Origin: Candidatus Accumulibacter aalborgensis
GTDB taxonomy: Bacteria; Pseudomonadota; Gammaproteobacteria; Burkholderiales; Rhodocyclaceae
Assembly: GCF_900089955.1 (NCBI RefSeq)
Contig: NZ_FLQX01000145.1
Span: forward strand, 35,378 to 99,377
Length of the DNA stretch: 64,000 nucleotides
Direction of reading: 5' to 3'
The translations under genes were made by a program, and so were the position numbers. Shown one piece after another: positions 10,462 through 19,720 of this stretch. The notes beneath the pieces were generated by a model. That model was not told where the DNA came from. It saw only the letters and a program-made list of their open reading frames with translations, and did not search any database. Each line of letters opens with the position of its first letter. The first letter of the stretch is position 1.

Positions 10462-10659
10462 ATGTTCAACGATCTCGCCAAGGTCGGCAAGTATCTCGGG
10501 CAGGCCGCCAGATTGATGGTCGGTCTGCCCGACTACGACACCTATGTGGCGCACCTGCGCGCCACGCATCCCGAGCTGCCGGTAATGACCGAAGTCGAGT
10601 TTTTCCGCAATCGGCAGGAAGCGCGTTACGGGTCCGGACGTTCGGGCGGCTGTTGTTGA
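10462..10659 (+). CDS. ybdD: YbdD/YjiX family small protein (DUF466)
   Basis: 65 aa. Starts MFNDLAKVGKYLGQAARLMV and contains GLPDYDTYVAHL and EFFRNRQEARYG, closely matching E. coli YbdD/YjiX; the CC pair at the C-terminus is also typical. The gene starts five bases after cstA stops, so the two are cotranscribed. The molecular role of this family is not established; the constant pairing with CstA-type transporters suggests it supports the transporter. A GTG three bases earlier is an alternative start. Confidence 0.92.
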   Translation: MFNDLAKVGKYLGQAARLMVGLPDYDTYVAHLRATHPELPVMTEVEFFRNRQEARYGSGRSGGCC

Positions 10660-10672
10660 CCTCCTCCCGACA

Positions 10673-10702
10673 GGCAGCGAAGGGCACCCGCCCTTCGCTG
10701 CC
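10673..10702 (+). terminator. Strong hairpin after ybdD, likely terminator
   Basis: A perfect 13-base inverted repeat (GGCAGCGAAGGGC and its complement) with a four-base loop begins 13 bases after the ybdD stop. There is no clear T-run after it, so it may instead protect the cstA-ybdD message 3' end. Confidence 0.6.
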
Positions 10703-10739
10703 CGCGTCTCGACCACTCATGAACCAGTCTACCTGTGCT

Positions 10740-10858
10740 ATGAAAGTCGCGAGAGCGACTCACGAATCTCCCCTCTCCCGCATGCGGGAGAGGGGTCGGG
10801 GGTGAGGGAAGCGGTCATGACGTTCATTAGCGGGGGTGTTTAGGAAGTCATGACCGTT
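10740..10858 (+). repeat. Three-hairpin intergenic repeat, copy 1
   Basis: About 119 bases, with further copies at 17132-17251 (minus) and 47563-47682 (plus). It contains three stems: GTCGC/GCGAC (10746-10759), a perfect 12-base stem CCCCTCTCCCGC/GCGGGAGAGGGG (10770-10795), and CGGTCATGAC/GTCATGACCG (10812-10856). The right arm of the third stem includes the ATG of the downstream CobW-family gene. No transposase is linked, so it behaves like a REP- or MITE-like element or a structured RNA. Confidence 0.8.
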
Positions 10859-11926
10859 TGCACCCCGCTGCCGGTCACCCTGCTTTCCGGCTTTCTCGGT
10901 GCCGGCAAGACGACCGTGCTCAACGCCTTGCTGAACCATGCCGACGGACTGCGTTTCGCCGTCGTCGAAAACGAATTCGGCGCCATCAACATCGACAGCC
11001 AGCTCATTTCGCGCCGCAGTGGCGGCATCATCGAGCTGACCAACGGTTGTGTCTGCTGCACAGTCAGCGCCGACCTGGTGCGCGGACTGCAGGAACTCGC
11101 CGCACGGCGCGTCGCCGGCGAACTCTCATTCGACTGGATCATCATCGAAACGACCGGGCTCGCCGACCCCGGCGCGGTGGCCCAGACCTTCTTTGCCGCG
11201 CCCGAGTTGCGCGACGACTTCATGCTCGACGGCATCGTCGTCGTCGTCGATGCGCTGCACGCACAGAAGCAGCTCGATCAACACAGCGTCGTCCAGCGTC
11301 AGGTCGGCTTCGCCGATCGCCTGCTGCTCGCCAAGTGCGATCTCGTCGATACGGACGCGATCGCCGTGCTGGCCGAGCGCCTGGCGCGAATCAATCCGCG
11401 CGCGCCACAGCAGCGACTGGCGCAGGGTCGCGCCGAACCCGGTTCGCTGCTCGGTATCGGCGGCTTCAATCTCGATGCCTCGTTGCTGGCGGCTGACGCC
11501 GATCAGCGCTCTCCTGCCCGCTTCACACCACTGGCGACTTCGACCCGAGGCGCGGTCAGATGGTCGCGCCGGCCGGCGGCGCACGACGACGAAATCTCGT
11601 CTTTCCTGCTCGAAGCGGGTGAGGTCGATCTGGACAGGGTCGGTTCGTTCGTGCAGTCCCTGATCGACGAGTTTGGCGACGAACTGCTGCGTTACAAGGG
11701 AATTCTGGCCATCCCCGATGAAAACCGAAAACTGATCTTTCAGGGCGTACAGCGCGTCGCGGGCTTTGATTACGGCGAAGTCTGGGCGCCCGAGGAGGTA
11801 CGCGTTTCACGAATCGTGCTGATCGGCAAGCAGTTGCCGGAAGCGCGGCTGCGCGAAGCATTTCTGAAATCGACCATCACGCCGTCGATCGCTGATGACG
11901 GCAAGGCGCCGAAGGTGATACATTAG
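10850..11926 (+). CDS. CobW/YjiA family GTP-binding protein
   Basis: 358 aa. G-domain with Walker [10 protein letters not shown] at 14-22, the metal-binding motif NGCVCC at 65-70, switch sequence [10 protein letters not shown] and Walker B region [11 protein letters not shown]. The C-terminal CobW_C domain carries [20 protein letters not shown]. The COG0523 family are GTP-dependent metal chaperones; the position after cstA-ybdD matches E. coli yjiA, making it a YjiA-like protein rather than a zinc- or cobalt-specific one. The ATG lies in the right arm of the upstream repeat hairpin, with AGGA four bases before it, so folding could affect translation. The metal ligand is unknown. Confidence 0.9.
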   Translation: MTVCTPLPVTLLSGFLGAGKTTVLNALLNHADGLRFAVVENEFGAINIDSQLISRRSGGIIELTNGCVCCTVSADLVRGLQELAARRVAGELSFDWIIIETTGLADPGAVAQTFFAAPELRDDFMLDGIVVVVDALHAQKQLDQHSVVQRQVGFADRLLLAKCDLVDTDAIAVLAERLARINPRAPQQRLAQGRAEPGSLLGIGGFNLDASLLAADADQRSPARFTPLATSTRGAVRWSRRPAAHDDEISSFLLEAGEVDLDRVGSFVQSLIDEFGDELLRYKGILAIPDENRKLIFQGVQRVAGFDYGEVWAPEEVRVSRIVLIGKQLPEARLREAFLKSTITPSIADDGKAPKVIH

Positions 11927-11955
11927 CGAGCACTAATACACCATCGGAGATTACC

Positions 11956-12537
11956 GTGCGCATGTCCACCTCACTCCTGCTTACCTGTTCTCTCGTTTCT
12001 GCAGCTCAGCTCGCCTGGGCGCAGGATACAGCGTCATTGCTCACCGATACACGCCAGACGGCGGTGCCGGTGCTGCCCAAGGTGGTCCAGGCGATGCAGA
12101 CGGCGGTCAAGGAACAGGGCCCGGTTGTAGCCATCGCCGTGTGCAAGGAAAAAGCGCCGCGACTGCTGCAGGAAATGCGCCAGCAGACCGGCTGGGATAT
12201 CCGCCGTGTCAGCCTGAAAACGCGCAATCCCGCCACCGGCACACCCGATGTGTGGGAAGCGCGGCAACTGGCTGACTTCGACCTCAAGGCGGCCAACGGT
12301 GCAAAGCCCAAGCAACTCGAAATCGGCGAGATCGTCACCGCGGCCGACGGCAAGCGCAGCTATCGCTACATGAAAGCGCTGCCGGTAGCCGAGGTCTGCG
12401 TGACCTGCCACGGCCCGGCGGAATTGCTCTCCGACGACCTCAAGGCAGCGCTGGCCAGGGACTACCCGCATGATCGGGCGACCGGCTATGCGCCAGGCGA
12501 GATCCGTGGTGCGCTGTCAGTCAAGCGGCCACTGTAA
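11956..12537 (+). CDS. DUF3365 (Tll0287-like) haem protein, secreted
   Basis: 193 aa. Signal peptide of about 22 residues ending LAWAQ. Domain of the DUF3365 type, with a single c-type haem site CVTCHG near residue 153 and the family stretch [15 protein letters not shown] (here [13 protein letters not shown]). Probably a periplasmic haem sensor or redox protein. GTG start with GGAG six bases upstream. It follows the GTPase gene after 29 bases and may be cotranscribed with it; there is no functional link that I can see. Confidence 0.82.
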   Translation: MRMSTSLLLTCSLVSAAQLAWAQDTASLLTDTRQTAVPVLPKVVQAMQTAVKEQGPVVAIAVCKEKAPRLLQEMRQQTGWDIRRVSLKTRNPATGTPDVWEARQLADFDLKAANGAKPKQLEIGEIVTAADGKRSYRYMKALPVAEVCVTCHGPAELLSDDLKAALARDYPHDRATGYAPGEIRGALSVKRPL

Positions 12538-12544
12538 GCTCACT

Positions 12545-13048
12545 GTGCACGCCGGGCGTCTCGATCCAGCCAACGGTCATGACGAACCGCCGGAAGTCGA
12601 GGTGGTGATCGAGGTTCCGCGCGGCAGTTTCCTCAAGCGCGGTTCCAGCGGACGGGTGGATTTCGTTTCCCCCCTGCCCTGCCCGTTCAACTACGGCTCG
12701 GTGCCGAACTACCTCGGCCTCGAGGGCGATCTGCTCGACGCGCTGGTCCTCGGACCGCGCCTGCCCTTCGGCGCGCGCATCCGCGTCCGCGCCTGGGGCG
12801 CCGTGACGCTCACCGACCGCGGCCTGAGCGACGACAAGCTGATCTGCAGCGCCCACGCGCTGACGGTGGCGGAACGACGAAGCGTGTTGTGTTTCTTCCA
12901 CTTCTACGCCAGATGCAAGGGGCTGCTGAACATCTGGCGCTGTCGCCCGGGTCGTAATGCCTGCGACGGCTGGTGTGCAGCCTCGCTGGCGATCGCCCGC
13001 GCCCAGCCACTCAGGGAACCGTGGCCAGGACCGCGGGTAGGGTTCTGA
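12545..13048 (+). CDS. Divergent inorganic pyrophosphatase-family protein
   Basis: 167 aa from GTG 12545 (no ATG is available and the ribosome-binding site is weak). The core is a soluble family I pyrophosphatase: VVIEVPRGSFLK, then NYGSVPNYLGLEGDLLDALV, TDRGLSDDK and FFHFYARCKG. Compared with E. coli Ppa, the metal-binding Asp residues after NYG are largely kept (EGDLLD has Glu for the first Asp), as are the TD...DDK cluster and one Tyr near FYARCK. The usual Glu after the substrate Lys (KYE) is Gly here (KRG), and the Arg/Tyr before NYG are absent. It is therefore a variant subfamily whose hydrolase activity is uncertain. The start is only eight bases after the DUF3365 stop. Confidence 0.75.
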   Translation: MHAGRLDPANGHDEPPEVEVVIEVPRGSFLKRGSSGRVDFVSPLPCPFNYGSVPNYLGLEGDLLDALVLGPRLPFGARIRVRAWGAVTLTDRGLSDDKLICSAHALTVAERRSVLCFFHFYARCKGLLNIWRCRPGRNACDGWCAASLAIARAQPLREPWPGPRVGF

Positions 13049-13074
13049 CCCGTTGCGCGCTGGCAAGCGCCGTA

Positions 13075-13420
13075 GGATGTGCTGACATAAGGCGAGCCGG
13101 AACCCGATGCCAGCGTCGTCGCGGTAGCCAGGCTCGTACCCGTAGCGGTAGGCCGACACGTACCAGCCGCTGCCCTGCCACTAGCCGCCGCGCAAAACGC
13201 GGGAGACGCCTCCCTGCGAACCTCGGGGGTCAAGCTGGGCACCCGCTGAACACACACCGGACCAGTGGGTACACCAGTCCAAGACGTTGCCGTGCATCTC
13301 GTACAAACCCCAGGCATTGGGCAGCGCTTCGCTGTGGGAGGCTTCAGCGTCTTCGATGCTGTGATCGATCCTGCGCATTGGCGGCCGCGACGTCGGCCGA
13401 GCCAGGTAGACCGGGCTGTT
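13075..13420 (-). pseudogene. Formylglycine-generating enzyme-like (SUMF1) remnant
   Basis: Read on the minus strand, one frame encodes NAWGLYEMHGNVLDWCTHW, then RVLRGG, an in-frame TAG (13181-13183), and WYVSAYRYGYEPGYRDD...GIGFRLA. This is the C-terminal half of an FGE-sulfatase/SUMF1 domain, where the family motif RGGSW has its Ser codon replaced by a stop. Upstream the frame (NSPVYLARP...) lacks the N-terminal half of the domain. So the gene is both 5'-truncated and interrupted. It lies between the pyrophosphatase-like gene and the tRNA gene. Confidence 0.75.
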
Positions 13421-13484
13421 AACTGCCCTTGTCGGCAGCGCCTCCTTGATCCGGCGAGCGAGTCACGCGTCGGTCAGGTTCGGC

Positions 13485-13490
13485 TATAAT
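13485..13490 (+). promoter_or_regulatory. -10 box of the tRNA gene
   Basis: A perfect TATAAT 20 bases upstream of the tRNA. No convincing -35 box is visible at the expected distance. Confidence 0.5.
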
Positions 13491-13510
13491 CGAGGCTTGC
13501 CGCATGATTC

Positions 13511-13584
13511 GCCCCCGTAGCATGAAGGTCGTGCAGTTGATTTGTAATCATCAGGTGTTGGTTCGATTCCGACCGGGGGCACCA
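13511..13584 (+). tRNA. tRNA-Thr (anticodon TGT), CCA encoded
   Basis: Cloverleaf read by eye: acceptor GCCCCCG pairs with CGGGGGC, followed by A and an encoded CCA; D-arm GCAT...GTGC with GG in the loop; anticodon loop TTTGTAA giving TGT; T-arm GTTGG-TTCGATT-CCGAC. The anticodon stem GTTGA/TCATC has one T-T mismatch, and the D-arm is short. Total 74 bases with CCA. The identity Thr follows from the anticodon. A TATAAT box lies upstream. Confidence 0.85.
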
Positions 13585-13938
13585 AAAAAATCAATCACAT
13601 AGCCATGTCAATTGATCGGGCTTCTGGCTTTTCTGGCCGGCGCGTAGCCGCCGTGTAGCCAAATCCGGTCAAGCTGTAGCAAGAGAACCCGGCCATCACA
13701 GCAGGCCGGGGCTTTGCGCGAGCGTCAGGGTCAGGGCTTCGGAAACGCCGTATTAGCCGATCAGGAGATTCGCTTGCTGAATCCCGCTGCCTATGCCTGC
13801 TGTGTGCATGGAAGCCAAGCGGCGCACCTCTGCCCGCCTGAGATTGCTCCACGAACGGCAGAAAACGCCCCTCTCCTGACCCAGGACTACTCTTCGAGGC
13901 CGCCGCCGGAGCCGGCGAGTAAACGCGAGGAGGTGACC

Positions 13939-15003
13939 ATGAGCGAGGGTAAGGGACGGACAATGGCGACCGATTTGGCCGGGGCTGGCGGCAAGATTCT
14001 CGCCGGCGGGTTTTCGCAGCGACTGGGCCGGCGGCTGACCGAGTGTGTCGCCGCCCTGGCGGCCGTGGAGAAGATTTCCTCGCCGATCATCCCCTCTATC
14101 GCCGCCTGGCGCGAACACGAGAAGATCATCTGGTACGAATATGTAGGCGCGCGCTTTCTCGCCCTTCTCGGCTGCGAGCGGGGGGAAATCGACGAGGTCT
14201 TTCGGCAGAGTATCGTCGATCGGCGGCTTTACCGCTACGCTGAGCGGGAGAGCAAGGTCGAGGAGGAGATCGTCACCCGCGCCGAGTTGCGCGGCCATCA
14301 GGCCGGTTTGCGCGAGGAGGTGGAAAAGGCGGGGGCGGTGGAGTTCGTCTATCAACTGGCCTTGCCGGGGGGAAAGAGGATCTGGCTGAAGGACCAGGCC
14401 AACATCGAGGTCTTTGTCGAGGACCGGATCTGTCTCTCCATTGGCTGCCTGACCGAGGTCAGCAAGGAGATGGAGCAGAAGGATCTGCTGGAAAAAATCG
14501 GCTATTTCGACGAACTGACCAAGTTGCCTAAACGGACCATCCTCCAACGGATCATCGAGATGAATATCGGTAATCTCCACCGCGGCCACATCAACGATTT
14601 CGTCTTTCTGTTGCTCGACCTGGATCATTTCAAGGCGGTGAACGACAGCCATGGCCATCAGGCCGGGGACCAGGTTCTGGTCGGCCTGGCGGAGGTGATG
14701 CGCGCCACCAAGCGGCATGAGGATGAGATCGGCCGCTATGGCGGCGAGGAGTTTTACGGATTCTCCATCGGCGGCCTGAAGAACGGCCTTCAATTCGCCG
14801 AGCGCTTACGGCTGGCGGTGGCCAACACCGATTTCACTTTCAATCAGGAGCGAATCCCGGTCACCGTCTCGATCGGCCTGGTCGCCGCGAGCCAACTGGC
14901 GGGGGTAGGGAAAATCAGTGCCGAGGAGTTGGTGAGGGTAGCCGATCGGCGCTTGTATGCGGCCAAGGAAGAGGGGCGCAATCGGGTGGTCTTTGAAGGC
15001 TGA
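13939..15003 (+). CDS. Diguanylate cyclase (GGDEF domain)
   Basis: 354 aa. The C-terminal half (about 184-350) is a GGDEF domain: DELTKLPKR, LLLDLDHFKAVND and active site GGEEF at 268-272. The inhibitory I-site RxxD is present as RHED at 259-262, five residues upstream, so product inhibition by c-di-GMP is expected. The N-terminal ~170 residues are a soluble unrecognised input region, with a PAS-like stretch around 130-170 (EFVYQLALPGGKRIWLKD). No membrane segment. The start at 13939 has GAGGAGGTGACC directly before it; the longer frame upstream is not supported. It stands alone between the tRNA and tkt, and its Glu/Lys-rich text differs in style from its neighbours, so it may be acquired. 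Confidence 0.9.
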   Translation: MSEGKGRTMATDLAGAGGKILAGGFSQRLGRRLTECVAALAAVEKISSPIIPSIAAWREHEKIIWYEYVGARFLALLGCERGEIDEVFRQSIVDRRLYRYAERESKVEEEIVTRAELRGHQAGLREEVEKAGAVEFVYQLALPGGKRIWLKDQANIEVFVEDRICLSIGCLTEVSKEMEQKDLLEKIGYFDELTKLPKRTILQRIIEMNIGNLHRGHINDFVFLLLDLDHFKAVNDSHGHQAGDQVLVGLAEVMRATKRHEDEIGRYGGEEFYGFSIGGLKNGLQFAERLRLAVANTDFTFNQERIPVTVSIGLVAASQLAGVGKISAEELVRVADRRLYAAKEEGRNRVVFEG

Positions 15004-15089
15004 CCCCCCCGGAATGATCGTCCTCCTGCCATTGATCGCTGCCGACCGGTACAGGCAGCAGCGCCTAGCCGGCGCCGCCGTTCGGACGA

Positions 15090-17117
15090 TCACTCGAACC
15101 CGGCCGCCGGTCCGACAAGGCGACGCGCTGCGCTCACGATGCTCGCGACGTTGATGGCGAAGAATTCGTAGAGTTCCGCCGCCGGGGCGGACTCGCCAAA
15201 ACGGTCGATACCGACCACGGCACCGTTGCTGCCGACGTACTTCCACCACAGATCGGGATGTCCGGCTTCGACGGCGACGACCGGCAGTGACGGCGGCAGC
15301 ACCTCGTGTCGGTAAACCAGCGACTGCAGATCGAAGCGACGCGTGCAGGGCATCGACACGACGCGGGCGGCGATCCCTTCCTGCCGCAGAACGGCCTGTG
15401 CCTCGACGGCCAGCTTCAGTTCCGAGCCGGTCCCGATCAGCACGATGGCTGGCGTGCCGCCGTCCGCCTCACCCAGAACATAGCCGCCGCGCCCGATGCT
15501 GCCGATTTGTTCGGCGCTCCGCTGCAGTGCCGGCAGGTTCTGCCGCGAGAGCAGCAAGCACGAGGGGCCGTCCCGCCGTTCGAGCGCCGCGGTCCACGCC
15601 ACCGCAGTCTCCATGGCGTCCGCCGGGCGCCAGACATCGAGACCCGGGATCAGGCGCAGCGAAGCTGCATGCTCGATCGGCTGGTGCGTCGGGCCGTCCT
15701 CGCCAAGACCGATCGAGTCGTGCGTATAGACCATCAAGTGACGGAGCTTCATCAGCGCGGCCATGCGAATGGCGTTGCGCGCGTAGTCCGAGAAGACCAG
15801 GAAGGTCGCGGTATAGGGAATGAAACCACCGTGCAAGGCCAGTCCGTTGGCGATCGCCGTCATGCCGAATTCGCGCACGCCATAATTGACGTAATTGCCA
15901 CCGGCATGGCGATTGGCGGACCGCGTACCACTCCAGTCGGTCAGGTTCGATCCGGTCAGGTCGGCCGAGCCGCCGAGCAACTCGGGCAACGCCGGAGCGA
16001 TGGCTTCGATCACGTTCTGCGAAGCCTTGCGGGTCGCCACAGCGTTCGTCTGAGTGGACAACTGGTCGACCAGGGCGGCGACCCGGTCTTGCCAGTCAGT
16101 CGGCAGATCACCCTGCATGCGACGTTCAAACTCGGTCGCCAGATCGGGATAGGCGGCACGATAGGATGCGAAAGCCGTGGCCCAGCTTTGCTCGGCGGCT
16201 TCTCCCCTGGCCCTTGCATCCCAGCCACTGCGAACGTCGTCCGGGATTTCGAAGGCGGCAAACGGCCATTCGAGCTGGCGACGGGTATTGGTGACTTCAC
16301 CGGCACCCAGCGGGGCACCGTGAACGTCGTGGCTGCCGCCCTTGTTCGGCGAGCCGTAACCGATCATCGTCTTGCAGCAGATCAGCGTCGGCCGCCCGGT
16401 CTGGGTCCTGGCGATGCGAATCGCCGCCTCGATCGAATCGACATCGTGACCGTCACAACGATGTACCACGCGCCAGCCGTAGGCCTCGAAGCGCTGCGGC
16501 GTATCGTCGGCAAACCAGGGTTGCACGTGGCCGTCGATCGAAATGTCGTTGTCGTCGTAGAAGACGATCAGCTTGGCCAGCGACAGACGGCCGGCCAGCG
16601 AACAGACCTCATGCGAAATTCCTTCCATCAGGCAGCCATCGCCGATAAAGGCGTAGGTGTAGTGGTCGACCACCTTGTGCCCATCGCGGTTGAAGGTCTC
16701 GGCGAGCAGACGCTCGGCCAGCGCCATGCCTACCGCATTGGCCAGACCCTGACCGAGAGGCCCGGTCGTCGTTTCGACGCCGGGAGTCACTCCCAGTTCG
16801 GGGTGCCCCGGGGTCTTTGAATGCAACTGCCGGAAGCGTTTGAGTTCCTCGATCGGCAGGTCGTAACCGGAAAGATGCAGCAGGGCATAGATCAGCATCG
16901 ACCCGTGCCCGTTGGACAGTACGAAACGGTCGCGGTCAACCCAGCCGGGATTCGCCGGATTGTGCTTCAGGTGGCGGCGCCAGAGAATTTCGGCGATGTC
17001 GGCCATTCCCATCGGCATCCCGGGGTGTCCGGAGTTGGCCGCCTGGACGGCGTCGATGGCCAGGAAGCGCAGCGCGTTGGCGCAGCGGCGGCGGAACTTG
17101 CGGGATTCGGTGGGCAA
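15090..17117 (-). CDS. tkt: Transketolase
   Basis: 675 aa. Thiamine-pyrophosphate enzyme moving two-carbon units in the Calvin and pentose phosphate cycles. Visible family sequences: [11 protein letters not shown] near the N-terminus, [22 protein letters not shown] (TPP/Mg site), and [18 protein letters not shown] in the pyrimidine domain. The frame is open further upstream, but that part reads through the intergenic repeat; I chose TTG at 17117 because AAGGAG lies six bases before it and the protein then starts as others do. Last gene of the minus-strand run fbp-prk-tkt, so this is probably the Calvin-cycle copy (cbbT). The repeat sits between prk and tkt. Confidence 0.95.
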   Translation of the reverse strand: MPTESRKFRRRCANALRFLAIDAVQAANSGHPGMPMGMADIAEILWRRHLKHNPANPGWVDRDRFVLSNGHGSMLIYALLHLSGYDLPIEELKRFRQLHSKTPGHPELGVTPGVETTTGPLGQGLANAVGMALAERLLAETFNRDGHKVVDHYTYAFIGDGCLMEGISHEVCSLAGRLSLAKLIVFYDDNDISIDGHVQPWFADDTPQRFEAYGWRVVHRCDGHDVDSIEAAIRIARTQTGRPTLICCKTMIGYGSPNKGGSHDVHGAPLGAGEVTNTRRQLEWPFAAFEIPDDVRSGWDARARGEAAEQSWATAFASYRAAYPDLATEFERRMQGDLPTDWQDRVAALVDQLSTQTNAVATRKASQNVIEAIAPALPELLGGSADLTGSNLTDWSGTRSANRHAGGNYVNYGVREFGMTAIANGLALHGGFIPYTATFLVFSDYARNAIRMAALMKLRHLMVYTHDSIGLGEDGPTHQPIEHAASLRLIPGLDVWRPADAMETAVAWTAALERRDGPSCLLLSRQNLPALQRSAEQIGSIGRGGYVLGEADGGTPAIVLIGTGSELKLAVEAQAVLRQEGIAARVVSMPCTRRFDLQSLVYRHEVLPPSLPVVAVEAGHPDLWWKYVGSNGAVVGIDRFGESAPAAELYEFFAINVASIVSAARRLVGPAAGFE

Positions 17118-17131
17118 GAAACTCTCCTTCA

Positions 17132-17251
17132 AACGGTCATGACTTGGCAAGACACCCGTGATCATGAAAGTCATGACCGTTTCCCTCTCCCCCGACCCCT
17201 CTCCCGCAAGCAGGAGAGGGGAGCTTCGCGAGTCGCTGAGGTGACTTTCAT
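17132..17251 (-). repeat. Three-hairpin intergenic repeat, copy 2
   Basis: Same element as 10740-10858, on the minus strand, within the gap between prk and tkt of the same operon. It keeps the 12-base central stem with one T-G wobble and the perfect CGGTCATGAC/GTCATGACCG stem. It ends only about 15 bases before the tkt start codon and would be transcribed within the cbb message. Confidence 0.8.
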
Positions 17252-17300
17252 GGTAACAGGGCGCGGGAACAAGCGTCGCTAGTGGGACTGGCTGGCACCT

Positions 17301-18176
17301 TCAGCGCGCACGGCGCTTCTTGTCCATCAACTGCATGATCATCGGCGTGAAGATGATCTGCATGGCGAGACCCATCTTGCCGCCAGGGCAGACGATGATG
17401 TTCGGCCGCGACATGAAGGAGTTGTGCAGCATGCTCAGCAGGTAAGGAAAGTCGATGCCCTTCGGGTTGGCAAAACGAATCACCAACATGCTTTCGTCTT
17501 GCAAGGGAATATCCTCGGCAATGAACGGGTTCGAGGTATCGACCGTCGGCACTCGCTGGAAATTGACGTGCGTCTGGGAAAACTGCGGACAGATGTAGTT
17601 GATGTAGTCCGGCATTCGCCGCAGGATCGTGTCCATCACCGCTTCGGTCGAGTAGCCCCGCTGCCCCTTGTCGCGGTGGAGCTTCTGGATCCACTCCAGA
17701 TTGATGATCGGGACGACACCGACGCACAGGTCGACATAACGCCCGACATCGACTGATTCGGTCCTGACGCCGCCATGCAGGCCTTCGTAGAAGAGCAGAT
17801 CGGTATCGGCCGGGAGATCGGACCATTCGGTGAAAGTGCCCGGCGGTGAGCCATACTTCTCCGCTTCGGCGTCGTCGTGAACGTAGTGGCGACTCTTGCC
17901 TTGCCCCCTTTCGCCGTATTCGCGGAACAGACCTTCGAGTTCGGCCAGCAGGTTGGCCTCGGGTCCGAAGTGGCTGAAATGATGGTCACCGGCGAGGCTT
18001 TTCTCGGCCATCCTCTCGCGCATTTCCAGGCGGTCGTAGCGGTGAAAGCTGTCGCCCTCAATGATCGCGGCGTTGACCTTCTCGCGCCGGAAGATGTGTT
18101 GAAAGGCGCGGGTGACCGAGGTCGTTCCGGCGCCCGAGGAGCCGGTAATCGCGATGACGGGGTTCTTGATCGACAT
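17301..18176 (-). CDS. prk: Phosphoribulokinase
   Basis: 291 aa, the length of proteobacterial PRK. Makes ribulose-1,5-bisphosphate from ribulose-5-phosphate and ATP, a reaction diagnostic of the Calvin cycle. Walker A GSSGAGTTS at 12-20; IIEGDSFHRYDR is the ribulose-5-phosphate binding segment; LLFYEGLHGG is the Walker B-like region. Sits 54 bases after fbp on the same strand. No RuBisCO gene is in the window, so it must lie elsewhere if the cycle is complete. Confidence 0.96.
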   Translation of the reverse strand: MSIKNPVIAITGSSGAGTTSVTRAFQHIFRREKVNAAIIEGDSFHRYDRLEMRERMAEKSLAGDHHFSHFGPEANLLAELEGLFREYGERGQGKSRHYVHDDAEAEKYGSPPGTFTEWSDLPADTDLLFYEGLHGGVRTESVDVGRYVDLCVGVVPIINLEWIQKLHRDKGQRGYSTEAVMDTILRRMPDYINYICPQFSQTHVNFQRVPTVDTSNPFIAEDIPLQDESMLVIRFANPKGIDFPYLLSMLHNSFMSRPNIIVCPGGKMGLAMQIIFTPMIMQLMDKKRRAR

Positions 18177-18230
18177 CTGGTGTGCCTCCGTTGCGTAAAA
18201 GGGAATGATCGGTCGCTGGCGCCAGGGCGC

Positions 18231-19313
18231 TCAATCGTCGCGGAACAGGGTGCGCGTCGAAAAGAGCGGCGACCGGAATGGCTGGTCCTCGCCGGTTTCA
18301 TGTTCCCGGTGATAGCGTTCGATGCGTTCGACTTCATCGCGCGAACCGAGTATCACCGGCACCCGCTGGTGCAGGCTGGTCGGTTGTACGTCGAGAATAC
18401 GTTCGTTGCCGGTCGACGCCAGACCGCCGGCCTGACCGACGATCATGGCCATCGGATTGGCTTCATACATCAGACGCAAGCGTCCGGGTCGGGACAAGTC
18501 CTTGCTGTCGCGCGGGTACAGGAAAACGCCTCCGCGCATCAGAATGCGATGGACTTCGGCGACCATCGACGCCACCCAACGCATGTTGAAGTCCGTCTCG
18601 CGAACGCCGGTCTTGCCTGCCAGACACTCGGCGACGTAGCGCTGAACCGGCTTTTCCCAGAAACGCTCGTTGGAAGCGTTGATCGCAAACTCGCGGGTCT
18701 CCGGCGAGATGACCAGATTGGGATGGGTCAGCAGAAACTCGCCGATGTTGCGATCGAGCGTAAAACCGTGCGTCCCGTTGCCCACGGTCAGCACGAGCAT
18801 CGCCGACGGGCCATACAGCGCGTAGCCGGCGGCAACCTGCCGGCTGCCAGGCTGCAGAAAATCAGCCGCGGTCGGCTCGCCGCCACTGCCATTCTCGGGG
18901 CAGCGCAAGACGGAAAATATACTGCCGACCGACAGGTTGACGTCGATGTTCGACGAACCGTCGAGCGGGTCGAACACCAGCAGGTACTTGCCGCGCGGAT
19001 TTTCGGCTGGAATCGGGTAGATGTCGTCCATTTCCTCGGACGCCATGGCAGCCAGGTGGCCACCCCACTCGCAGTGATGAATGAATGCCTGGTTGGCCAG
19101 CACATCGAGTTTCTTTTGCGCCTCGCCCTGCACGTTCTCACTGCCCTGATCGCCGAGCACACCCGCCAGCGAGCCACGCGAGACGCCCTGTGCAATCGCC
19201 TTGCAGGAACGAACGACATCGCTGATGAGCATCGAAAAATCGCCGGCCAGCGCCGGATTCCGGCGCTGCTCCTCGATCAGGAACTTGTTGACATTGGTGC
19301 GTCCGCATAGCAT
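18231..19313 (-). CDS. fbp: Fructose-1,6-bisphosphatase class I
   Basis: 360 aa. Class I FBPase: metal site [11 protein letters not shown] near 113-123, GGVFLYPRD and [13 protein letters not shown] in the C-terminal half. Hydrolyses fructose-1,6-bisphosphate in gluconeogenesis and the Calvin cycle. Start ATG at 19313 with AGGAG seven bases upstream. First gene of the cbb run fbp-prk-tkt. In many betaproteobacteria a CbbR gene is divergent from such an operon; here that neighbour is found about 7.5 kb away beyond the restriction operon. Confidence 0.96.
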   Translation of the reverse strand: MLCGRTNVNKFLIEEQRRNPALAGDFSMLISDVVRSCKAIAQGVSRGSLAGVLGDQGSENVQGEAQKKLDVLANQAFIHHCEWGGHLAAMASEEMDDIYPIPAENPRGKYLLVFDPLDGSSNIDVNLSVGSIFSVLRCPENGSGGEPTAADFLQPGSRQVAAGYALYGPSAMLVLTVGNGTHGFTLDRNIGEFLLTHPNLVISPETREFAINASNERFWEKPVQRYVAECLAGKTGVRETDFNMRWVASMVAEVHRILMRGGVFLYPRDSKDLSRPGRLRLMYEANPMAMIVGQAGGLASTGNERILDVQPTSLHQRVPVILGSRDEVERIERYHREHETGEDQPFRSPLFSTRTLFRDD

Positions 19314-19551
19314 GGCGATACTCCTGGCGATGAAACTCTCGTTGGTCCAAAGATTGACCCGATTCTAGTGCTCTGATGCAAAAACGCTAGTTAAACATAT
19401 TGTTCATTTTCGTTAAGAAAACCTAATCAATAAGAAACACACCATCATCACTTGCGCTGGCGAAGATAGCGGGTGCTGAACACAGAAACGCGGGAAAACT
19501 TCGCCGATGTGGCATGCTTGCAGGCTGGCATGCCAACCGATAACAGCAATG
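19314..19551 (-). promoter_or_regulatory. AT-rich upstream region of the cbb operon
   Basis: About 240 bases. The stretch 19375-19445 is strikingly AT-rich for this window (GTTAAACATATTGTTCATTT, then TTAAGAAAACCTAATCAATA) and is the likely promoter and LysR-type binding region for fbp. T-N11-A-like half sites can be found, but I cannot assign one with certainty. Confidence 0.45.
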
Positions 19552-19720
19552 ATCCTAGAAACCTCTGTTGATGACACGAGAGCCCTTCGACACGCCCGCT
19601 ACGCGGGCTGCTCAGGGCGAACGGAAGCTCACCCGTTGGGTGAGCCGAAAAAATCCCGTTCGTGCTGAGCCTGTCGAAGCATGAACGGGACTTTCCCCCG
19701 CCAACAGAGGTTTCTAGGAT
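19552..19720. repeat. Nested inverted repeat ending on the hsdM start
   Basis: Perfect 19-base outer arms (ATCCTAGAAACCTCTGTTG at 19552-19570 and its complement at 19702-19720). Inside lie further pairs: CTTCGACA/TGTCGAAG (19585-19592/19672-19679), CGAACGG/CCGTTCG around 19618-19662, and a terminal hairpin GCTCACCC/GGGTGAGC (19627-19645). A side hairpin CCCGC/GCGGG lies at about 19595-19606. The right outer arm contains the likely hsdM ribosome-binding site AGAGG and the first two bases of its ATG. Confidence 0.85.

Noticed and set aside
13595..13963. Possible integrase remnant next to the tRNA gene
   Set aside because: The minus-strand frame ends soon after the tRNA, as integrase genes often do, but I see no tyrosine recombinase motif, and no second copy of the tRNA 3' end was found.
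15306..16820. 504-residue open frame opposite transketolase
   Set aside because: Shadow of tkt in a GC-rich genome; no ribosome-binding site and no recognisable sequence.
17877..19310. 477-residue open frame opposite prk and fbp
   Set aside because: Spans two well-supported genes on the other strand and reads as shadow sequence.
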